Positions 58,196 through 64,000 of a stretch of 64,000 nt of DNA are shown piece by piece. The stretch comes from Candidatus Latescibacterota bacterium. GTDB taxonomy: Bacteria > JAAXHH01. The stretch spans positions 936,763 to 1,000,762 of the forward strand of contig JAAXHH010000141.1 in the NCBI GenBank assembly GCA_012270975.1, given 5' to 3'. The translations under genes were made by a program, and so were the position numbers. The notes beneath the pieces are model-generated. The model was not told where the DNA came from and ran no database searches. It worked only from the letters and a program-made list of their open reading frames with translations. Every line of letters starts with the position of its first letter. Position 1 is the stretch's first letter.

Positions 58196-59230
58196 TCAAC
58201 TGCTTTTTGCCGAATGGGGCGCGTCCGTCAACGCCGAACCATCGGTGATGCCGCACCCCGCGAAGAGGGTGCGATGCACCGCCAAATCGTGGTCCAAGGT
58301 ATAGTCCGGTTCCTTCGCACCGGATACACAGGCCGCAAGCTCGGTCAGCAGCGAAGGCGGTCCAGGTGGCGTGGATACGGTCAGTTCCTGCCAACCCACG
58401 TCGTGCTGCTCGAAGGGCCGCTGCAGGGACAGTGTCAGGTTGTTTGAACCGATCGGGGTATGGATGGCCGTTCCCCCCGTGCCGTAAAGTTCTATGCGCC
58501 GGGTCAGCCCGCTTTCAACGTGCATGGACGCCGTGTCGATCGTCCCCAGGCCGCCGTTGTCGAACTGGTGGACCACCACCGCGTTGTCCACGTGCTTCCG
58601 CTCGCCGTGATGCCCGGCGTGCGTGGCGTTCACCTGCCCGGGCACCCCCATGAACGTCACCATGATGTCCACCAGGTGACCGGCCATTTCGAAATAGAGG
58701 GAACCCTTGTACCAGTCCAGTTCCTCCACCAGCCGGGCATGATAGGCCATGGGCTTGGGAATATGGCCCCGGAAGTAGAAGGGATCGCCCAGCGCTCCGG
58801 CTCTACACAGCCGGATCATCTCCGCGATGGCCGGGTTGTACCGCCACATGTAGGCCATCTGGAGATGCAGGCCCTTGCGGCGCGCCGTGTCGTGCAGCCG
58901 TTCGAGTTGAGCCATGTTGACGCCCGCCGGTTTCTCCAGCAGCACGTGCTTGTCCGCCTCCAGCGCCCGTTCGGCGTAATCGAGGTTCTCCGAGACCCGC
59001 CCCTCGCAGATGATCGCTTCCGCTTCGCTGTCCAGCGCCTGTTCCACCGATTCGAACACAGGGACATCCGTGAGGTCTGCCGCCCACTCGCCCAGCTTCG
59101 CATCCCGGATCGCGGGGTCCGGTTCATAGGCGCCCACCAGTTGGAATTCGTCGGGGCGATTCGCAGCGTCACGGATGTGCATGACGGTGTGGCTGTGCCA
59201 CAGGCCCAGGTAGGCGAATTTGAGGGGCAT
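58196..59230 (-). CDS. Gfo/Idh/MocA-family NAD(P)-dependent oxidoreductase
   Basis: The 344-residue protein starts MPLKFAYLGLWHSHTVMHIRDAANRP, an unusual version of the GxGxxG loop (GLWHSH). EKPAGVNM is the family EKP motif, followed by QMAYMWRYNPAI. The C-terminal beta-sheet domain includes FEMAGHLVDIMVTFMG with the usual catalytic-site His. The enzyme oxidises or reduces sugars, inositols or their derivatives. I chose the ATG at 59230 with AAGGAA five bases upstream. It lies 34 bases after the permease gene and just before the tRNA. Confidence 0.93.
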   Translation of the reverse strand: MPLKFAYLGLWHSHTVMHIRDAANRPDEFQLVGAYEPDPAIRDAKLGEWAADLTDVPVFESVEQALDSEAEAIICEGRVSENLDYAERALEADKHVLLEKPAGVNMAQLERLHDTARRKGLHLQMAYMWRYNPAIAEMIRLCRAGALGDPFYFRGHIPKPMAYHARLVEELDWYKGSLYFEMAGHLVDIMVTFMGVPGQVNATHAGHHGERKHVDNAVVVHQFDNGGLGTIDTASMHVESGLTRRIELYGTGGTAIHTPIGSNNLTLSLQRPFEQHDVGWQELTVSTPPGPPSLLTELAACVSGAKEPDYTLDHDLAVHRTLFAGCGITDGSALTDAPHSAKSS

Positions 59231-59264
59231 GGGGATTCCTTTCCGTGGCCGCGATAGACGCAAC

Positions 59265-61643
59265 TCACTGCTGTACGTTCTGGATCACTTCGGCCGGTTT
59301 CATGCCGGCGGTCTTCAGCGTTTCACGGGCCACCATGGCACAGATCAGAACGTATATGGCCAGCACGGGCAGGGCAACCAGTAACGGAGACACATCCGCC
59401 CTGTAGGCGTATTGGACGATCCAGAGATTGTACACATAGTAGACCACCGGAAGCGCGATGACCAGAGACAGGGCGACAGACCCGGAAATGGCCGTGAGGT
59501 TCATCCGGACGATGTCCCCGGCGGAGGCGCCGTGAATCTTGCGAATGGCGACTTCCCGGATCCGGTTGAGCGTAAAAAACACGCCATAATTGTAGATACC
59601 GGCAACGGCCAGAGCGAAGGCGATCACGGCCAGCAGGAGAAGCGTCTCAAGGATCTGCCGGTCGCTGCTGTAGAGTTCATCAAGTCTGGAATCCAGGAAG
59701 AAGTATTCGAACCTGGTGTCGGGCAGTAGTTGTCGGAAAGTGTCCGAAAGATCGTTTACAGCGGCCTCCTGTTGCGCCGGCTCAATATCCACGATAAGGT
59801 GAGTCAGGCTCGAATCCATACGCGGATAACTCAACATAAGGGGTTCGATCGCATGATGGGCCGACCAGATGTGGAAATCGGCTACAACGCCCACGACGCG
59901 CACCCTTCCCACGATGTCCTGCACGGTGCCCAAGTCGTCCTCGTCCAGTCCGACCAGGTTGAAGGCAGTTTCGTTCAACAGGACTGTATTAGGCAACTCG
60001 TCGTCTTCGAGGTCTCTACCGTGAAGCAGTGGGACTTTGAGTGTCTCCAGCAGGTTGCGACCTATGACAAGCACTCCGATCTCCAACTGGGTTTCGGATC
60101 CCTTGTTTTCTAAAGGGACCCGCAACAGTGGGAAGAATCCCGGGTGACCTCTGGAGGAGCCGGCACTGACCACGTGGGGACTTCTTTCGAAACCCTCGGC
60201 AAGCCGTTGGTGCCAGCCGGAGGACACGGGGGCCGGAATCACGACCTTGTTCTCTTTCTCATACCCCAGCGGCTTGGCGGTCAGGTAGGCCACCTGGTTG
60301 TAGACCAGGCCGGTCAGCAACAGCAAGGCAACGGATATGGCGAGTTGGAAGAAAAGCAATCCCTTCCTCAGCGAGTTGGCGGTCCAGGAGGCGGACACTC
60401 GGTTCGCCAGCATGTCGACCGGGTTGATCCTGTAGAACACGAAGGCGGGGCAGATACCCGAAACGAGTCCGATGACCAGCAAGGCGAACCCCAGAAACCC
60501 GATGTATTCCACGCTGACCTCGGAGCGCGAAAGATGCTCGAGGAGGGGGATCCCACTCGCCCGCAAAACCAGTACGCATACGATCGAGGTTGCCACGGCG
60601 ACCAGGCAGTTCATCAGGGTCTCCACGACGAATTGACAGACCACCGCCGACTTGCCCGCCCCGAAGGACTTGCGCAAGCCCATTTCCTTCAACCGCCGAA
60701 CCAGGTGGGCGATGTTGATGTTCACATAGTTCGCCACCGTCATGAACGATATCAGCACCAGGTACACCACGGCGAAATACACGTAGTTGACATCTCCCTT
60801 GACCTGCCCCCCGAAAGCGTGCGGCGAAAAGTAGATCTCGGACATGGGTTCGAGGGTGTATACATCGGAATGATCCCCAGGGACGTAGTCGGAAGGAAAT
60901 GTGTCCAACTTAGCGAGGAAACCGCGCAGGGTATCTTCCCTGCCGTCGATCAGCAGTACGTAGGTCAGGAACTGTTGCATCATCCAGGCGAAATCGGAGC
61001 CCCGACCGACCATATTGTCGGGTAACGTAGCGAAGGAAATGAAAGCGTCCGGCTGCAGATGTGAGTTTCGGGGCACATCATCCATAACGCCGACTACTTC
61101 CACGGAACCCGATCCCGACCACCGGTCACTATAATACAACAGTCCTCCCATAGGATTATCATCACCAAAGAATCTCGCGGCCATGGTACGGTTGATGATC
61201 GCGGTGTTCGGCCGGCCGAATTCCGCCAACGTAGCTGGCGTAATGGGTCCAAAAGAGAACACGCCGAACATGTCGGGTTCAGCGTAGGCGACTCTGAATG
61301 CACCGGAGTCAGCATGTTCATCGGGAGACGTACTCAGTAGCATGGAAGGACTATAGTAGATGCGAACGGCCGATTCCACTTCCGGATAGGCCTCCACGAG
61401 CGTCGGGGCAAGCAGGCTGGAGGTCGTGGCAAACGTGTAGTCAAAATCGGGTTTGGTCACCAGTGCGCGGTAAATCCGGTCGCCCTTCTCGTGAAACCCG
61501 TCGTAGGACGTTTCGAAAAGGACATAATTCAGCCCGAAGATCACCACGATGAAGTTCAGGGTGAATCCGAAGACGTTCGCGGCGAACACGCCTCTGCTCT
61601 TCGCGATTTGCCGGATTGCGGATACAATGTAGTGGCGGACCAT
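59265..61643 (-). CDS. MacB/FtsX-type ABC transporter permease
   Basis: The 792-residue protein contains two MacB_PCD plus FtsX units: a first TM near the N-terminus (AANVFGFTLNFIVVIFGLNYVLF), a periplasmic domain, a three-TM block (VYLVLISFMTVANYVNINIAHLVRRLKEMGLRKSFGAGKSAVV...), a middle TM (LLFFQLAISVALLLLTGLV), a second periplasmic domain and a final three-TM block ending TLKTAGMKPAEVIQNVQQ. The motifs EMGLRKSFGA and EVAIRKIHGAS are typical of the FtsX loop. Such permeases export peptides, drugs or lipoproteins or transmit signals with a separate ATPase; no ATPase lies in the flanks. Confidence 0.93.
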   Translation of the reverse strand: MVRHYIVSAIRQIAKSRGVFAANVFGFTLNFIVVIFGLNYVLFETSYDGFHEKGDRIYRALVTKPDFDYTFATTSSLLAPTLVEAYPEVESAVRIYYSPSMLLSTSPDEHADSGAFRVAYAEPDMFGVFSFGPITPATLAEFGRPNTAIINRTMAARFFGDDNPMGGLLYYSDRWSGSGSVEVVGVMDDVPRNSHLQPDAFISFATLPDNMVGRGSDFAWMMQQFLTYVLLIDGREDTLRGFLAKLDTFPSDYVPGDHSDVYTLEPMSEIYFSPHAFGGQVKGDVNYVYFAVVYLVLISFMTVANYVNINIAHLVRRLKEMGLRKSFGAGKSAVVCQFVVETLMNCLVAVATSIVCVLVLRASGIPLLEHLSRSEVSVEYIGFLGFALLVIGLVSGICPAFVFYRINPVDMLANRVSASWTANSLRKGLLFFQLAISVALLLLTGLVYNQVAYLTAKPLGYEKENKVVIPAPVSSGWHQRLAEGFERSPHVVSAGSSRGHPGFFPLLRVPLENKGSETQLEIGVLVIGRNLLETLKVPLLHGRDLEDDELPNTVLLNETAFNLVGLDEDDLGTVQDIVGRVRVVGVVADFHIWSAHHAIEPLMLSYPRMDSSLTHLIVDIEPAQQEAAVNDLSDTFRQLLPDTRFEYFFLDSRLDELYSSDRQILETLLLLAVIAFALAVAGIYNYGVFFTLNRIREVAIRKIHGASAGDIVRMNLTAISGSVALSLVIALPVVYYVYNLWIVQYAYRADVSPLLVALPVLAIYVLICAMVARETLKTAGMKPAEVIQNVQQ

Positions 61644-61781
61644 GGGGTCGACTTTCCGATGCTTCCTTCCAGGCCGGGTCGCGGGAACCTGGTAGCGCAG
61701 AATCGACCCGGGCCACTGGATGGCAGAATGGGAGTCCTTTGAATGTTACCCGGCCTTACACTTCGTCAAATACAATATCCC

Positions 61782-61810
61782 TTTGACACCCCGGCGGTTT
61801 CCATCCATAT
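61782..61810 (+). promoter_or_regulatory. Promoter of the EamA transporter gene, near-leaderless
   Basis: TTGACA (61782-61787), a 17-base spacer and CATATA (61805-61810). The -10 ends 12 bases before the ATG at 61823, so the leader would be only about five bases. Confidence 0.4.
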
Positions 61811-61822
61811 AGGAATCCATCC

Positions 61823-62689
61823 ATGTCCACCGAACTCTTCGTCTTCGTCCTGCTCTCAGCCGTACTGCATGCTACCTGGAACTTCGTCGCGCGGCGCAGT
61901 TCAGGGGACCTTACCGTGTTCTGGTGGTCCCTGTGGGTCAGCGGTCTCGTGCTCCTGCCCTTCGTGGCGGGCGTAGCCGTTTCGCTAGGCGTGGCGGGAT
62001 TCCTGTCGATGATGGCGGACGGCTGGTTGTACATGGTCGCCACGGGGATCATCCACGCTTTTTACTTCCTGCTGCTGGCCAGGGCCTACCAACACGGCGA
62101 GATCTCCCTGGTATACCCCATCGCCCGCGGCTCCGGGATCGGTCTCACGGGTTTCCTGGGATGGCTCCTGCTCGGTGAATCGCTGACGCCCTTCGGCGTG
62201 TCCGGAATTGCCTTAATCTGTATCGGCATACTGTCTCTTGGCGTTCCTGTCCTCATGTACGCGCGGGACGCAAGGCACGGTTTCGTCTCGGCACTGGGAG
62301 TGGGCGCCACGATCGTGAGCTACTCCCTCGTGGACAAAGTGGGCGTGAGTATCGTCCATCCCGTAGTCTACATCTTCGCCATGTTCATGCTGAGCGGTGC
62401 GCTGGTCACGCCGATGGTCGCCGTCCGCGACCGTGGTCGCCTCTGGCGCAGACTGGCGGAGACCTGGCGTGCCGCGACCCTGATCGGCGTCGGTTCCACT
62501 GCCGCCTACCTCATGATCCTGTTTGCCATGACCGTGGGGCAGGTCGGCTATATCGTCGCGCTGCGGGAGTTTGCCGTGGTCCTGGGCGCCGTGCTGGGAT
62601 TCGTCTTTCTGAAGGAACGGGTCACCCCGATGAAAGTGTGCGCGGTGTTGATGATCGTCGCCGGACTGGTATGCATTAAACTGGGATGA
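61823..62689 (+). CDS. EamA/DMT-family transporter
   Basis: The 288-residue protein has about ten TM segments in two EamA halves: LFVFVLLSAVLHATWNFVARRSSGD opens the first, GEISLVYPIARGSGIGLTGFLGWLLLGESLT closes it, and VGYIVALREFAVVLGAVLGFVFLKERVTPMKVCAVLMIVAGLVCIKLG closes the second. The duplicated E-x-x-T/P ends are diagnostic. It probably exports a metabolite; the substrate is unknown. The gene stands alone with its own short-leader promoter. Confidence 0.92.
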   Translation: MSTELFVFVLLSAVLHATWNFVARRSSGDLTVFWWSLWVSGLVLLPFVAGVAVSLGVAGFLSMMADGWLYMVATGIIHAFYFLLLARAYQHGEISLVYPIARGSGIGLTGFLGWLLLGESLTPFGVSGIALICIGILSLGVPVLMYARDARHGFVSALGVGATIVSYSLVDKVGVSIVHPVVYIFAMFMLSGALVTPMVAVRDRGRLWRRLAETWRAATLIGVGSTAAYLMILFAMTVGQVGYIVALREFAVVLGAVLGFVFLKERVTPMKVCAVLMIVAGLVCIKLG

Positions 62690-62719
62690 AATTAGATGTG
62701 AAATACCACGTAACGCACC

Positions 62720-62748
62720 TTGATTTTATGGGCCGGTATGCCTACATT
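62720..62748 (+). promoter_or_regulatory. Promoter of the PhoX-like gene
   Basis: TTGATT (62720-62725), a 17-base spacer and TACATT (62743-62748), about 75 bases before the GTG start. Confidence 0.5.
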
Positions 62749-62829
62749 GCCTATCGATTCCCATCGTGATTCGGCATGTCTTTCGCTTCGCTGCTGTCGC
62801 GGGGTTAATCATAAAGGAGATCCGCGAAC

Positions 62830-64000
62830 GTGTCCCGACTGACCCGCCGTTCCTTCATTCGAAACACCGCCATATCCGTTGGAGCGCTGACCGTCGGCGC
62901 TTCGGCGCTGCAGGGTTTGATCGCCCGGCGAGCACGGGCCATGGCCGACGGTTACGCCCACCTTGTCGCGCATCGCGGTGAAGGCGGATACGGACCCCTT
63001 TCTCCCGTCCCCTCACGGAACACGGGGGAAACCCTGCTGGAACTTGCACCTGGATTCTCCTATACCGTCTTCGGCAAGAAGGGTGGCCTCATGTCGGACG
63101 GCCATCCCACACCGCCCGCCCACGACGGCATGGCCGCCTTTGCCGCGGACGGGATGGTCCGGCTCCTGCGCAACCACGAAATCAACACGGGCAAGCCGGT
63201 CGAAGCCATCGGCGACCGGGCCGCGGCCTACGATCCCACGGCGCCCGGCGGCGTCACCACGCTCGTCGTCGATCCACAGACGCGCGAACTGGTCCGCGAT
63301 TTCGTCAGCGTGGGCGGGACGCTCCACAACTGCGCCGGCGGTCCGACGCCCTGGGGCACCTGGATCACTTGTGAAGAAACCACCATGGGTACGGACCGGT
63401 TCTTCAGTTCGCGCTGGCTCCAGTACCTTGGCGGGTACGACAAGGAGCACGGGTACTGCTTCGAAGTGCCGGCCGATGCCGAGGAGAGCGTGGCGGCCGA
63501 ACCCCTGACCCACATGGGACGCTTCGTCCACGAGGCCATAGCCGTCGATCCGGCCTCGGGCATCGTGTACGAGACCGAAGACAACAATCCGAGCGGATTC
63601 TACCAGTACATTCCCGATCATCCCGGCGAGCTTGCCCGGGGAGGACGCCTGCGCATGCTCGCCGTCAGGGACCTGCCCAGGTATGACACGCGCAAAGGCC
63701 AGACCATGGGCACTACCCTGCCCGTTACCTGGGTGGAGATCGAAGATCCCGATCCCGCGGGAGCCGGTCTGGACCGCAACCTGGTGTACAAGGAGGGAGC
63801 GGACAAGGGCGGCGCCGCCTTCGACCGCCTGGAGGGATGCTGGTACGGCAATGGCCGCATCTTCTTTACGGCGACTACCGGCGGCGAAGAGCGCCTGGGA
63901 CAGGTCTGGGAGTACCTCCCCGAGAGCGCGGACGAAGGCGTGCTGACGCTCCTGTTCGAATCGCCCGACGCCTCGCTCATGGCGGCTCCCGACAACGTCT
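62830..64000 (+). CDS. PhoX-like (DUF839) Tat-exported protein, cut by right edge
   Basis: I translated this frame by hand: GTG 62830 behind AAGGAGA opens SRLTRRSFIRNTAISVGALTVG, a Tat signal, so the protein is exported folded. The mature part reads GMAAFAADGMVRLLRNHEINTG, GGTLHNCAGGPTPWGTWITCEET and FVHEAIAVDPASGIVYETEDN, the calcium/iron-binding blocks of PhoX-type alkaline phosphatases (DUF839). CWYGNGRIFFTATTGG follows, and the frame is open for 390 codons to the window end. PhoX releases phosphate from esters; other DUF839 proteins have unknown substrates. Confidence 0.88.
   Translation, partial: MSRLTRRSFIRNTAISVGALTVGASALQGLIARRARAMADGYAHLVAHRGEGGYGPLSPVPSRNTGETLLELAPGFSYTVFGKKGGLMSDGHPTPPAHDGMAAFAADGMVRLLRNHEINTGKPVEAIGDRAAAYDPTAPGGVTTLVVDPQTRELVRDFVSVGGTLHNCAGGPTPWGTWITCEETTMGTDRFFSSRWLQYLGGYDKEHGYCFEVPADAEESVAAEPLTHMGRFVHEAIAVDPASGIVYETEDNNPSGFYQYIPDHPGELARGGRLRMLAVRDLPRYDTRKGQTMGTTLPVTWVEIEDPDPAGAGLDRNLVYKEGADKGGAAFDRLEGCWYGNGRIFFTATTGGEERLGQVWEYLPESADEGVLTLLFESPDASLMAAPDNV

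Overview
This is a GC-rich, gene-dense bacterial chromosome segment with Shine-Dalgarno sites, consensus TTGACA-type promoters, GTG/TTG starts and many 1-4 base gene overlaps. The gene mix is eight phytanoyl-CoA-dioxygenase (PhyH) fold enzymes, two formylglycine sulfatases, two large DUF6785-like membrane proteins, cupins, an enolase-superfamily dehydratase, a mannonate-dehydratase relative, an arabinofuranosidase operon, ThyX, RNase HIII, MacB-like permeases and a PorD-like (DUF4835) protein. It resembles uncultured Latescibacterota or neighbouring FCB/Gemmatimonadota-type genomes that break down algal or other marine glycans. That placement is an inference from gene content; there is no rRNA in the window.

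Layout. 1-9.4 kb: two sulfatase plus DUF6785-like membrane protein modules with three PhyH enzymes. 9.6-15.9 kb: a co-directional run of a small unknown protein, PhyH, bicupin, PhyH, enolase-superfamily enzyme and a VOC-cupin-cupin fusion, then a convergent PhyH. 16-17.7 kb: a methyltransferase-HNH nuclease fusion, the most unusual gene here. 17.7-22.5 kb: a mannonate-dehydratase-like, amidohydrolase and Tat-exported sulfite-oxidase-like operon, divergent from a sialidase-like gene across a duplicated 18-bp element. 22.5-23.2 kb: a Phd/VapC toxin-antitoxin operon with a perfect operator palindrome. 23.2-31.1 kb: a cupin, a 1,518-residue lipoprotein joining a degenerate M28 peptidase domain to an FtsX-type permease, a PhyH, and a tungstate-type ABC permease and ATPase. 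31.3-34 kb: a DppBC-type permease pair with unusual N-terminal extensions.

34-43.6 kb is more housekeeping: rho with a long leader, an MFS exporter, two exported cyclophilins, a TIGR03960-like radical SAM protein and a PorD-like operon. 43.7-49.9 kb is a GH51 arabinofuranosidase / tandem solute-binding protein / MalFG-type ABC operon. It has a single-base frameshift in the hydrolase and a 35-bp duplication that creates a coupled mini-ORF before the last permease. 49.9-52 kb: thyX-rnhC. 52-64 kb: another PhyH, an antitoxin without a toxin, two overlapping SDRs, a repeat-tailed lipoprotein, a ThDP enzyme, initiator tRNA with a strong terminator, a Gfo/Idh/MocA oxidoreductase, a MacB/FtsX permease, an EamA transporter and a PhoX-like protein cut by the right edge.

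The most noteworthy signals are the methyltransferase-HNH fusion, two PhyH proteins whose metal-binding H-x-D carboxylate is replaced (H-x-G and H-x-S, as in Fe/2OG halogenases), the pseudo-peptidase-FtsX fusion, and several repeat or operator structures at promoters.
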